Shown here: one piece after another, positions 24,772 through 32,695 of the stretch | How positions within the stretch are numbered: the stretch's first letter is position 1 | Layout of the letters: the number at the start of each line of letters is the position of its first letter | Assembly (NCBI RefSeq): GCF_003385235.1 | Contig: NZ_PQIA01000062.1 | Location: forward strand, 1-49,769 | Source: Amycolatopsis circi | GTDB taxonomy: Bacteria > Actinomycetota > Actinomycetes > Mycobacteriales > Pseudonocardiaceae | Direction: 5' to 3' | Length of the DNA stretch: 49,769 bases | Translations under genes and position numbers: made by a program | The notes under the pieces: generated by a model | Told to the model about the DNA's origin: nothing | Database searches by the model: none | The model's input: the letters and a program-made list of their open reading frames with translations, nothing else

Positions 24772-25443
24772 GTGCGAGTTCTGGTAGTCGAAGACGAAGA
24801 GCCGTTGGCCGACGCGATCGCCCGCGGGCTGCGGCGGGAGGGCATGGCCGTCGACGTCGCGCTCACGGGCGACGACGGGCACGAGAAGTCGTCCGTCACG
24901 CGGTACGACGTGGTGCTGCTCGACCGCGACCTGCCCGGGATGTCCGGCGACGACCTGTGCCGCGAGATCGTGACGTCCGGCGAGCTGACGCGGGTGCTGA
25001 TGCTGACCGCGAGCAGTTCGGTGTCCGACCGGGTGGACGGGCTGTCGCTGGGCGCGGACGACTATCTCGCCAAGCCGTTCGCCTTCCCGGAGCTGGTCGC
25101 GCGCGTACGGGCATTGGGCCGCCGCGCGACGCCCGCCGCGCCGCCGCTGCTCACCGCAGGCGACGTCGAGCTGGATCCGGCGAAGCGCACCGTCCGGCGG
25201 GCGAGCGGGCCGGTCGAGCTGACCCGCAAGGAGTTCGGCGTGCTCGAGGTGCTGCTGTCCGCGGCCGGGTCCGTGGTCAGCAGCGAGGAACTGCTCGAAC
25301 GGGTGTGGGACGAGAACGCCGACCCGTTCACCACGACCGTCCGGGTCACCGTGATGACTTTGCGCAAGAAGCTCGGCGAACCGGGCATCATCGAGACCGT
25401 GGTCGGCTCGGGCTACCGGGTGTCGGTCGCCGGTTCCGAGTGA
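24772..25443 (+). CDS. OmpR-family two-component response regulator
   Basis: 223 residues starting with GTG. The receiver domain (1-115) has the acidic pocket VVEDEE, phospho-acceptor D51 (LLDRDLPG), and LMLTAS and K (YLAKPF) at the usual places. The C-terminal winged helix (about 130-220) ends TTTVRVTVMTLRKKLGEPGI, then ETVVGSGYRV. The gap of 236 bp to pucR contains no gene. It overlaps the kinase gene by GTGA, a standard operon pair. The signal is unknown. Confidence 0.92.
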   Translation: MRVLVVEDEEPLADAIARGLRREGMAVDVALTGDDGHEKSSVTRYDVVLLDRDLPGMSGDDLCREIVTSGELTRVLMLTASSSVSDRVDGLSLGADDYLAKPFAFPELVARVRALGRRATPAAPPLLTAGDVELDPAKRTVRRASGPVELTRKEFGVLEVLLSAAGSVVSSEELLERVWDENADPFTTTVRVTVMTLRKKLGEPGIIETVVGSGYRVSVAGSE

Positions 25444-26564
25444 AGCTTCCCGGTGCCCGCAGCCTGCGGGTGCGCGTCACCGTCCTGGCGACCGTCCTGG
25501 TCGCCGCGGCGGGGCTGTTGCTGCTGTGGCTGGCGTGGACGCTCGTCGGCGACGCGGTCGACGCCGTGCCGCACATGCCGCCGGGCACCATCGTCCGGGT
25601 CGACGGCGTCGACGTGGACGCGTCCACGCTCGCGCAGCACCTGCGCACGCACGCCGTCACCCGGGTGTTGATCTTCGGGTCGCTGGCGTTCTGCTTCGTG
25701 GTGGCCGCGGCGGCGATCCTGGCCTGGACGTTCACCTCCCGCGTGCTGCGCCCGCTGCGCGAGATCACCGGAACCGCGCGACGGCTGTCGATCGAGTCGA
25801 TGGGGGAGCGCATCGGCGAGATCCGCTCGCGCGACGAACTGGCCGAGCTGGCCCGGACGTTCGACGACATGCTCGACCGGCTGCAGGACGCCTTCGATTC
25901 GCAGCGCCATTTCGTGGCCAACGCGAGCCATGAATTGCGTACTCCGCTGTCGGTGATCCGCACGGAATTGGACGTGACACTGTCCGACGAACAAGCCGAC
26001 GAGGCCGAGTTCCGCCGGATGGCCGGGGTGGTCCTGGACGCGACGAACCGAGCGGGGCAGCTGGTGAATTCGTTGCTGTTGCTGGCTCGTACCGACGGAG
26101 CCGGTCTCGTGACGCGGGAGCTGGTCGACCTGACCGTGCTCGTGGAACGGGCTTGGTCCGCGGTTCGCGGCGAGGCCGAACAACGGGGCCTGCGCGCGGA
26201 TTTCGCGATGCAACCGTCGCCCGCGATCGGCGATTCGGCTCTGCTGGAACGGATCGCCGGGAACCTGGTCGAGAACGCGGTGCGGCACAACGTCGACGGC
26301 GGCTGGATCGAGGTGACGACCGAGCCGAGCGGGCAGTGGTCGGTCCTGCGGGTGCGCTCGTCGGGCGGGCTGCTGGACCCGGCGGCGGTGCCGGAGCTGT
26401 TCCAGCCGTTCCGCCGCGCCGGGGTAGCCCGGACGGCGCGATCGGGGGCCGGGCTAGGGCTGTCGATCGTGCGCGCGGCGGTGCAGGCGCACGGCGGGAC
26501 GGTGTCCGCGGAGCCGGTGGTCGGTGGCGGACTGGCGGTGACGGTGCGGTTGCCAGCCGCGTAG
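25440..26564 (+). CDS. Two-component sensor histidine kinase
   Basis: 374 residues. Two membrane spans (about 12-35 and 76-98) flank a short extracellular loop of about 40 residues (PHMPPGTIVRVDGVDVDAST). Then come a HAMP domain (about 99-150), the H-box with H164 (ANASHELRTPLSV), the N-box (LVENAVRHN) and a G-box (GAGLGLSIV). The small sensor loop makes it a short-sensor or intramembrane-type kinase. GTG overlaps the regulator stop by 4 bp. Its TAG stop lies inside a half-site of the vapBC operator, so kinase read-through could reach the toxin module. Confidence 0.92.
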   Translation: MKLPGARSLRVRVTVLATVLVAAAGLLLLWLAWTLVGDAVDAVPHMPPGTIVRVDGVDVDASTLAQHLRTHAVTRVLIFGSLAFCFVVAAAAILAWTFTSRVLRPLREITGTARRLSIESMGERIGEIRSRDELAELARTFDDMLDRLQDAFDSQRHFVANASHELRTPLSVIRTELDVTLSDEQADEAEFRRMAGVVLDATNRAGQLVNSLLLLARTDGAGLVTRELVDLTVLVERAWSAVRGEAEQRGLRADFAMQPSPAIGDSALLERIAGNLVENAVRHNVDGGWIEVTTEPSGQWSVLRVRSSGGLLDPAAVPELFQPFRRAGVARTARSGAGLGLSIVRAAVQAHGGTVSAEPVVGGGLAVTVRLPAA

Positions 26565-26600
26565 CACTTATGTAGCACTTTTGAGAAAAAGTGCTACAAT
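26561..26600 (+). promoter_or_regulatory. vapBC promoter with palindromic operator and extra half-site
   Basis: GTAGCACTTTT (26572-26582) and AAAAGTGCTAC (26587-26597) form a perfect 11-bp inverted repeat with a GAGA spacer. A third half-site GTAGCACTT at 26561-26569 repeats the left arm 11 bp upstream and covers the kinase stop. The -10 element TACAAT (26595-26600) overlaps the right arm. The antitoxin ATG is 9 bases after the start of this downstream gap, so the mRNA should be leaderless. The layout is that of toxin-antitoxin autorepression. Confidence 0.75.
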
Positions 26601-26608
26601 CCGGTGTT

Positions 26609-26896
26609 ATGGGGTACACAATCGGCCAGCGAGAGCTGCGCAACGACAACGCGGAGATCATGCGACGCGTGGCGGCCGGCGAGTCGTTCGTGGTGACCCG
26701 CAACGGGAAACCGGTAGCCGACCTGGTGCCGCACCGCGCCCCGGAAGAGCCGCGGCGGGATCGGACGCTCGGCGAGATCCAGGAAGCTTTCCGCGGGCTG
26801 CCGCCGATGGACAGCGCCGAATGGCGTCGCGAGCGGGAAGCCGATGACGCGGTCTTCGGGCCGGACCGTCTCGGCGAGCCTGGCGAAGACCAGTGA
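26609..26896 (+). CDS. Antitoxin, Phd/YefM (VapB-type)
   Basis: 95 residues. MGYTIGQRELRNDNAEIMRR and GESFVVTRNGKPVADLVPH are the typical Phd/YefM DNA-binding fold of antitoxins that pair with PIN toxins. The C-terminal half (DRTLGEIQEAFRGLPPMDSA) is the toxin-wrapping part. An upstream in-frame GTG at 26591 is rejected because it lies in the -10 element. It overlaps the toxin gene by GTGA. It should repress its own promoter through the palindrome just upstream. Confidence 0.88.
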   Translation: MGYTIGQRELRNDNAEIMRRVAAGESFVVTRNGKPVADLVPHRAPEEPRRDRTLGEIQEAFRGLPPMDSAEWRREREADDAVFGPDRLGEPGEDQ

Positions 26897-27294
26897 CCGC
26901 TCCGTCCCGGGTACTGCTCGACACCTCGGTGGTCATCGATCTCGAACGGCTCGACCTGGGCTCGTACGCGTCCGCGGTGCCCGCGGTCAGTTCGGTGACC
27001 ATCGCGGAGCTGGCCTACGGTCTCGCGACTGAGGATCCCATCCGGCTCGCGGAACGGGTCGAGCGCTACCGCCGCGCTCTCGACCAGTTCGCAGTGCTGC
27101 CGTTCGGCGTCGACGAGGCCAAGATGTACGGCACGGGTGCGGCGCTGGTCCGGCGGTTCGGGCGGGATCCGCGACCCCGCCGGATGGACCTGCAGATCGC
27201 GGCGACGGCGGCGGCGCAGCAGATCCCGCTGCTGACCAGGAACCTGAAGGACTTCGTAGGGCTGGACCGGCTGGTCGACGTCGTCGAGATCTGA
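26893..27294 (+). CDS. vapC: VapC-type PIN-domain ribonuclease toxin
   Basis: 133 residues. Acidic PIN residues are in place: D10 (LLDTSVVID), E39 (TIAELAYG) and D99 (RRMDLQIAATA), with the C-terminal LLTRNLKDF (T115, N117, D120). Mg-dependent PIN toxins of this family cleave tRNA or rRNA. The start GTG overlaps the antitoxin stop by 4 bp, keeping the pair coupled. The target RNA cannot be predicted. Confidence 0.92.
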   Translation: MTAPSRVLLDTSVVIDLERLDLGSYASAVPAVSSVTIAELAYGLATEDPIRLAERVERYRRALDQFAVLPFGVDEAKMYGTGAALVRRFGRDPRPRRMDLQIAATAAAQQIPLLTRNLKDFVGLDRLVDVVEI

Positions 27295-27298
27295 ACCT

Positions 27299-27326
27299 GG
27301 CAGGCGCGGCCGAAACCGCGCCTGCC
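27299..27326. terminator. Hairpin between vapC and the PHP hydrolase gene
   Basis: GGCAGGCGCGG (27299-27309) pairs with CCGCGCCTGCC (27316-27326), 6-nt loop, between two convergent stops. No T-tract, so efficiency is uncertain. Confidence 0.65.
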
Positions 27327-27338
27327 GTCACACTGTCC

Positions 27339-28952
27339 TCAGTGGACGTCCACGAACGTAGGATTCCCGTACAGCCAAAGGTCTTCGTACGGATTCGCCT
27401 GTCCGATCACGTCCGCCGCGGGCTCAATCCCGCCAGCGACATGCCGCCTGCCGTCCGTCCCGCGCACCCGGACATAGAACGGCTCCCGCACGTTGCGGAA
27501 CGTGTGCTTGAACGTCACTCGCCGTCCCGCATAGCCGCGCGAAGGCGTGAACGACTCCACCACCCGCGTACCCGGCGCAGTCATCGTGTCGCGATCCGCC
27601 GCCGGGCCGGTGACCGGGCCCGAGATCAGGTCCAGCCGACCCAACTGCGGCACCGAACCGGCCCCGTTCGGCCGGTACGCGGTCACCGCCGAAACGACGA
27701 CCGTCACCGTCGAGCCGCGGCGCACGCGCAGCCGTCCGCCGAACGTCGCGCAATCCCCGCCGCCGAACACGCCGGCTTCCAGCTGCTGCACCAAACCGCC
27801 GTGAGACAGCCAAATCCGGCCCGCGCGCAGACCTTCCAGCACACCTTCGAAGCCCGGGCGACGCACGCCGACCACGGTCCGGCTGAACTCGCCGGGGTAG
27901 AAATCCGCGTACGGCGCGGACAATTGCGGAACCCCGCTGTCGACCGGGTCCGGGTACTTGCCGGTCTGCTCGTACCAGCCGTCCGGCACCGACGGCCGCA
28001 CCAGGTGGTCGCCACGGTTGTAATGCGAGTCGGAGTTCGTGGTGATCCACCACGGTTTTCCTTCGGCCAGCAGGGAATCCCAGAGTCCGCCGACCTTCGC
28101 GGTGCTCCAGTCCCAGCCGCCGAACGTCCGGTACGCCTCGGCCGGGAAGCCGGGCCACGAGTCCGCGCCAGAGTTGTTGCCGTAACCGCCGCGCGCGCCG
28201 CCGTTGCCTTGCGGCTTGGGGAATCCGTCGGCCTGCGCGCCGGGCGCGCCCTCCATGCCGATCACGATGCCGGGCGCGGTGTCGCGGTAGTTGCGCAGTT
28301 CGTGCGGCGACACGCGGCCGTTGCGCAGCGGGTGGTTGACCAGCACGACCGGCGCGTGGATCCGGCGTGTGCGCTCCTGCTCGGCGAGCCACCGCAAACC
28401 CTTGAGCGCCAACGCTTCGTGCTCCGGGCTGGAGGATTCGGAACCGGTCAGCCGCCAGTCGAAACCGCGCTCGAATTCGCGCAGCACGGTCGCCTGGTCG
28501 CGTCCGGCCTGGAAGAACAGCGTGGCGTGCTCCGCGCCCGGCACGTTCCACTCCATGCCTTGCCACAGCAGCAGATCCGGATGCCTCCGCTGCGCGGCGA
28601 GCACGTCGCGGCCGGTCGGCTCCACCGACGACTTCTCGTGCGTCGCGTGCCCGTGATCAGTGAAGACGATCCACTTCGCGCCGTGCTCGCGCGCGCCGGC
28701 CGCGATCCGGTCGACGGGGTACATCGCGTCGTACGAGTACTGGCTGTGCGTGTGATGATCGCCGACGACCCACTGGTAATGGCGGCCGAACAGCCAGTCG
28801 AAGTCAATGCCGAGGTCAAGCCCCAGATCGAGGTCCAGCGCGTCGGCCTGGCCCGCGGCCAGCACGGGGGTCCCGGCCGCGACGGCGCCGACGAGCCCAG
28901 CGCGCTTGAAGAATCCGCGACGGCCGACGCCGCCCGGGTCCGTGGTGTTCAT
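27339..28952 (-). CDS. Tat-exported PHP-domain metallohydrolase (CehA/McbA-like)
   Basis: 537 residues. The N-terminus GRRGFFKRAGLVGAVAAGTP has a twin-arginine motif (R11-R12), and cleavage near AQADA-type residues about 34-38 is likely, so the enzyme is probably exported folded. Metal ligands of the PHP fold are visible: DHHTHS (65-70), FTDHGHATH (about 97-105), a mid-protein NHP and NSDSHY (about 308-313). The C-terminal 150 residues form a beta-rich region. Substrates of the CehA/McbA family include carbamates and phosphoesters; nothing here fixes the substrate. It stands alone with AGGAGCAGG before the ATG. Confidence 0.82.
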   Translation of the reverse strand: MNTTDPGGVGRRGFFKRAGLVGAVAAGTPVLAAGQADALDLDLGLDLGIDFDWLFGRHYQWVVGDHHTHSQYSYDAMYPVDRIAAGAREHGAKWIVFTDHGHATHEKSSVEPTGRDVLAAQRRHPDLLLWQGMEWNVPGAEHATLFFQAGRDQATVLREFERGFDWRLTGSESSSPEHEALALKGLRWLAEQERTRRIHAPVVLVNHPLRNGRVSPHELRNYRDTAPGIVIGMEGAPGAQADGFPKPQGNGGARGGYGNNSGADSWPGFPAEAYRTFGGWDWSTAKVGGLWDSLLAEGKPWWITTNSDSHYNRGDHLVRPSVPDGWYEQTGKYPDPVDSGVPQLSAPYADFYPGEFSRTVVGVRRPGFEGVLEGLRAGRIWLSHGGLVQQLEAGVFGGGDCATFGGRLRVRRGSTVTVVVSAVTAYRPNGAGSVPQLGRLDLISGPVTGPAADRDTMTAPGTRVVESFTPSRGYAGRRVTFKHTFRNVREPFYVRVRGTDGRRHVAGGIEPAADVIGQANPYEDLWLYGNPTFVDVH

Positions 28953-29054
28953 CCTGCTCCTGACCTGCTCCGATGATTCGGCAGGACGCTATGGGGCAGC
29001 GGTGAACGGCGGGTGCCCGGAAGGTCACGAAGTGCTCGATGTGTCCGGGTTCAC

Positions 29055-29089
29055 GGCGGAGCCGCCCTGCGGAACAGGGCGGCTCCGCC
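29055..29089 (-). terminator. Strong hairpin downstream of fadB
   Basis: GGCGGAGCCGCCCTG and CAGGGCGGCTCCGCC form a perfect 15-bp stem with a 5-nt loop, just after the fadB stop. It lies in the 143-bp gap between fadB and the start of the PHP hydrolase gene, which otherwise holds only the latter's promoter region. Confidence 0.75.
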
Positions 29090-29095
29090 AAGGCT

Positions 29096-31204
29096 TTACG
29101 CCGGAACCGAAGCGACGCCCTGGGAGAGGAACGGCTTGCCGTTGACCCGCTCCGAGACGCCCGCCCGGTCGAGGTACGGCGTGATGCCGCCCAGCCAGAA
29201 CGGCCAGCCCGCGCCGAGGATCAGGCACAGGTCGATGTCCTGGGCCTCCGCGACCACGCCCTCGTCGAGCATGATCCGGACCTCCTCGGCGATCGCGTTG
29301 AGCGCGCGGTCGCGGACCTGCTCGGCAGTCGACGGCTGGTCGCCCTGCGTCCACAGTTCGGCGACCTCCGGGTCGACCGACGGCGTGCCGGTCGCGTCCC
29401 AGGTCCACACGCCCTTCTTGCCCGCCTTGACGAACTTCGCCAGGTTCTCGCTCACGGTGAAGCGGTCCGGGAACGAGCCGTGCAGCGTCTCGCCGACGTG
29501 CAGCGCGATCGCCGGGCCGACGAGCTGCATCAGGTTCAGCGGCGACATCGGCAGGCCGAGCGGCTCCAGCGCGGAATCGGCCACGTCGAACGGCGTGCCC
29601 TCGTCCACGGCCACCAGCACCTCGCCGAGGAAGCGCAGCAGGAGCCGGTTCACGACGAACGCCGTCGCGTCCTTCACCAGCACGCTCGACTTCTTCAGCT
29701 GCTTGCCGACCGAGAACGCGGTCGCCAGCGTCGCGTCGTCGGTCTTCTCGCCGCGCACGATCTCCAGCAGCGGCAGCACGGCCACCGGGTTGAAGAAGTG
29801 GAAGCCGACCACGCGCTCCGGATGCTGCAGCTTCGAGGCCATCGCGGTGATCGACAGCGACGAGGTGTTCGTCGCCAGGATCGTCTCGGGGGAGACGTGC
29901 TGCTCCAGCTCGGCGAACACCTGCTGCTTCACGCCCAGCTCTTCGAAAACGGCCTCGATCACGAAGTCCGCGTCGGAGAACGCCGCCTTGTCGAGCGAGC
30001 CGGTCACCAAAGCCTTCAGCCGGTTCGCGCCGTCCGGCGACACTCGCTTCTTGGCCAGAAGCTTGTCGATCTCCTCGTGGACATAGCCCACGCCTTTGTC
30101 GACGCGCGCCTGGTCGACGTCGGTAAGGACCACCGGCACCTTGAGGCGGCGCACGAACAACAGCGCCAGCTGGCTGGCCATCAGGCCCGCGCCGACAATG
30201 CCGACCTTGTTCACCTTGCGCGCCAACGACTTGTCCGGCGCGCCGGCCGGCCGCTTCGCCCGCTTGTTGACCAGGTTGAACGAGTACAGCCCGGCGCGCA
30301 GCACGTCCGACATCAGCAGCTCGGCGAGCCCGTCGGTCTCCGCCGCGTACCCGCGGTCGAGATCGTTCTCCCGCGCCAGCTCCAGCAGTTCGACGGCCTT
30401 GGTCGCGCCCGGCGAGGCACCGTGCGTGCGACCGTCCACGATGGACTTAGCGCGCGCGATAGCCGCGTCCCATTCCGCGCTGCGGTCGATTTCTCGGCGG
30501 GCCGGGGTGATTTCACCGTTGACGACCTTGGCCAGCCACAGCAGCGACTGCTCCAGGTAGTCCGCGGAACCGAAGACCTCGTCGACGATGCCGAGTTCGG
30601 CGGCCTTCCGCACGTTCAGCATCTTGTTCTGCGCCAACGCGTTCTCGATGATCACGGTGACGGCGGCGTCCGGGCCGATCAGGTTCGGCAGCAGCTGCGT
30701 GCCGCCCCAGCCCGGGAACAGGCCGAGGAAGACCTCGGGGAACGCGATCGCGGCGGTGTTCTCCGACAGCGTCCGGTAGTGGCAGGACAGCGCGAGTTCG
30801 AGCCCGCCGCCCATCACCGCGCCGTTGACGAACCCGAACGTCGGGATCTTCGACTCGGTGAGCCGGCGGAACACGTCGTGCCCGGTCTGCGCGATCTCCC
30901 GCGCCAGCTTCGGGTCCGACACCGCCTCGACGCCGGAAAGGTCCGCGCCGACCGCGAAAATGAACGGCTTGCCGGTCACCGCGATCGCGGCGGGCTCGGC
31001 GGCGAACGCCTTGTCCAGCGCGGCGTTCAGCGCGACGAGACCCTGCGGCCCGAAGGTGTTCGGCCGGGTGTGGTCGTGGCCGTTGTCGAGCGTGATCAGC
31101 GCGACCGGCTTGTCCAGCCCGGGCACCTTGACCAGGTTCGTGACCGCGTTCGTCACGACCTCGTCCGGGAACGCGGCCTTCGCCTCTTCAGCGGTGAAAG
31201 TCAT
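29096..31204 (-). CDS. fadB: Fatty-acid oxidation multifunctional protein (enoyl-CoA hydratase / 3-hydroxyacyl-CoA dehydrogenase)
   Basis: 702 residues. The N-terminal crotonase domain (about 1-300) has the oxyanion loop FAVGADLSG and the catalytic region GAVMGGGLELALSC and FPEVFLGLFPGWGGTQ with the two Glu residues. The NAD domain starts KVGIVGAGLMASQLALLF (about 330). The dehydrogenase catalytic His is in VGFHFFNPVAVLPLLEIV. A C-terminal 3HCDH domain ends the protein. It performs the two middle steps of beta-oxidation. Its ATG shares one base with the fadA stop (TAATG), giving a coupled fadA-fadB pair that should form a trifunctional complex. It resembles mycobacterial Rv0860 (from memory). 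Confidence 0.93.
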   Translation of the reverse strand: MTFTAEEAKAAFPDEVVTNAVTNLVKVPGLDKPVALITLDNGHDHTRPNTFGPQGLVALNAALDKAFAAEPAAIAVTGKPFIFAVGADLSGVEAVSDPKLAREIAQTGHDVFRRLTESKIPTFGFVNGAVMGGGLELALSCHYRTLSENTAAIAFPEVFLGLFPGWGGTQLLPNLIGPDAAVTVIIENALAQNKMLNVRKAAELGIVDEVFGSADYLEQSLLWLAKVVNGEITPARREIDRSAEWDAAIARAKSIVDGRTHGASPGATKAVELLELARENDLDRGYAAETDGLAELLMSDVLRAGLYSFNLVNKRAKRPAGAPDKSLARKVNKVGIVGAGLMASQLALLFVRRLKVPVVLTDVDQARVDKGVGYVHEEIDKLLAKKRVSPDGANRLKALVTGSLDKAAFSDADFVIEAVFEELGVKQQVFAELEQHVSPETILATNTSSLSITAMASKLQHPERVVGFHFFNPVAVLPLLEIVRGEKTDDATLATAFSVGKQLKKSSVLVKDATAFVVNRLLLRFLGEVLVAVDEGTPFDVADSALEPLGLPMSPLNLMQLVGPAIALHVGETLHGSFPDRFTVSENLAKFVKAGKKGVWTWDATGTPSVDPEVAELWTQGDQPSTAEQVRDRALNAIAEEVRIMLDEGVVAEAQDIDLCLILGAGWPFWLGGITPYLDRAGVSERVNGKPFLSQGVASVPA

Positions 31205-32448
31205 TACTTCGCCCCCTCAGAGCCGTTGTAGGCCGGGTTTTCCCAGATCACGGTGCCGCCCATGCCGATGCCGATGCACATCGTGGTGAGGCCGTAGCGC
31301 ACGTCGGGGCGCTCGGCGAACTGACGCGACAGCTGCGTCATCAGCCGCACGCCGGACGAGGCCAGCGGGTGGCCGCACGCGATCGCGCCGCCCCACTGGT
31401 TGACCCGCGGGTCGTCGTCGGCGATGCCGAAGTGGTCGAGGAACGCGAGCACCTGCACCGCGAACGCCTCGTTGATCTCGAACAGGCCGATGTCCTCAAT
31501 GGACAGACCGGTGCGCTTGAACAGCTTCTCGGTGGCCGGCACCGGGCCGATGCCCATGACCTCCGGCTCGACGCCCGCGAACGAGTAGCCGACCAGCCGC
31601 ATCCCGACCGGAAGACCCAGCTCGCGCGCGGTGTCCTCGTCGGCGAGAATCGCCGCGGTGGCACCGTCGTTGAGACCGGCCGCATTGCCCGCGGTGATCC
31701 GGCCGTGCGGACGGAACGGCGTCTTCAGCTTCGCCAGCTGCTCGACGGTCGTGCCCGGGCGCGGCGGCTCGTCCTCGGTCGCGAGACCCCAGCCGAGTTC
31801 CTTCGACTTGGTCGCCACTGGAACCAGTTCGGGACCGATCTTGCCGGTCTTCACGGCCTCGGCGTAGCGCTCCTGGCTGCGCGCGGCGAACGCGTCCGTG
31901 CGCTCCTTGGTGATCTCCGGGAACCGGTCGTGCAGGTTCTCCGCGGTCTGGCCCATCACGAGCGCGGTCGGGTCGACCAGCTTGTCCGCGACGATCCGCG
32001 GGTTCGGGTCGACGCCCTCGCCCATCGGGTGCCGTCCCATGTGCTCGACGCCGCCGGCGATGGCGATGTCGTACGCGCCGAAGCCGATGCCGCTCGCGGT
32101 GGTGGTCACCGCGGTCATCGCGCCCGCGCACATCCGGTCGATCGCGAAGCCCGGCACGGACTTCGGCAGCCCGGCGAGCAGCGCGGCGGTGCGGCCGATG
32201 GTCAGGCCCTGGTCGCCGATCTGCGTCGTCGCGGCGATCGCCACCTCGTCCACGCGCTCGGGCGGCAGCTCCGGATGCCGCCGCAGCAGCTCGCGGATGG
32301 CGTTGACGACGAGGTCGTCCGCCCGGGTCCCGGCGTACATGCCCTTGTCGCCCGCCTTGCCGAAGGGCGTGCGTACCCCTTCGACGAAGACGACATTGCG
32401 CACCCCTCGCGCGGTGGGCGCGAGCGGCGGCGTTGCTGGTGCGGCCAC
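31204..32448 (-). CDS. fadA: Acetyl-CoA acyltransferase (3-ketoacyl-CoA thiolase)
   Basis: 414 residues from GTG, preceded by CAGGAG. The nucleophile is C107 (IDRMCAGAMTA). The other active-site blocks NEAFAVQ, GGAIACGHPLASSG and the C-terminal MCIGIGMGGTVIW are complete. It cleaves 3-ketoacyl-CoA to acetyl-CoA and the shortened acyl-CoA. It is the first gene of the fadA-fadB operon. A 16-bp palindrome that covers the predicted -35 suggests control by a TetR-type fatty-acid repressor encoded elsewhere. Confidence 0.94.
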   Translation of the reverse strand: MAAPATPPLAPTARGVRNVVFVEGVRTPFGKAGDKGMYAGTRADDLVVNAIRELLRRHPELPPERVDEVAIAATTQIGDQGLTIGRTAALLAGLPKSVPGFAIDRMCAGAMTAVTTTASGIGFGAYDIAIAGGVEHMGRHPMGEGVDPNPRIVADKLVDPTALVMGQTAENLHDRFPEITKERTDAFAARSQERYAEAVKTGKIGPELVPVATKSKELGWGLATEDEPPRPGTTVEQLAKLKTPFRPHGRITAGNAAGLNDGATAAILADEDTARELGLPVGMRLVGYSFAGVEPEVMGIGPVPATEKLFKRTGLSIEDIGLFEINEAFAVQVLAFLDHFGIADDDPRVNQWGGAIACGHPLASSGVRLMTQLSRQFAERPDVRYGLTTMCIGIGMGGTVIWENPAYNGSEGAK

Positions 32449-32482
32449 GAATGCTCCTGAAGTAGAGAGTGTTCCTGCCCGC

Positions 32483-32510
32483 ACCCTAGTCCTTGTTACC
32501 CGTCGGTAAC
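32483..32510 (-). promoter_or_regulatory. fadAB promoter with TetR-like palindromic operator
   Basis: GTTACC-CGTC-GGTAAC (32495-32510) is a 16-bp palindrome of the type bound by TetR-family lipid regulators. On the minus strand TAGGGT (complement of 32483-32488) fits a -10 element, which puts the palindrome over the -35 region. Ligand-released repression of fadAB is the simplest reading. Confidence 0.6.
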
Positions 32511-32695
32511 CAGGGGAGTGGCCCGGTCGAGTGGGGGACGGCACACTCCCGGGGTCTTGTGGCGCGGTCAAGCGCGCCAACTGGACGACGGGGGCGAAGA
32601 GGCGTTTCCTGGCGAAACCGGCGAGCCGGGCGTCCGATGGAGTCCACAGTGGACCTGCGCTGGGACCGAACCGCGCGGGCGAGCAGACTGTCCAG

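Noticed and set aside
29039..31231. Long open plus-strand frame antisense to fadB (about 730 residues)
   Set aside because: Arg/His/Gln-rich low-complexity translation typical of the antisense of GC-rich genes. The minus-strand FadB motifs are decisive.
32642..32654. GTCCACAGTGGAC palindrome upstream of the TPR gene as an operator
   Set aside because: Near-identical TCCAC-N-GTGG strings occur within coding regions of this window (for example near 19010 and 48828), so chance is a sufficient explanation.
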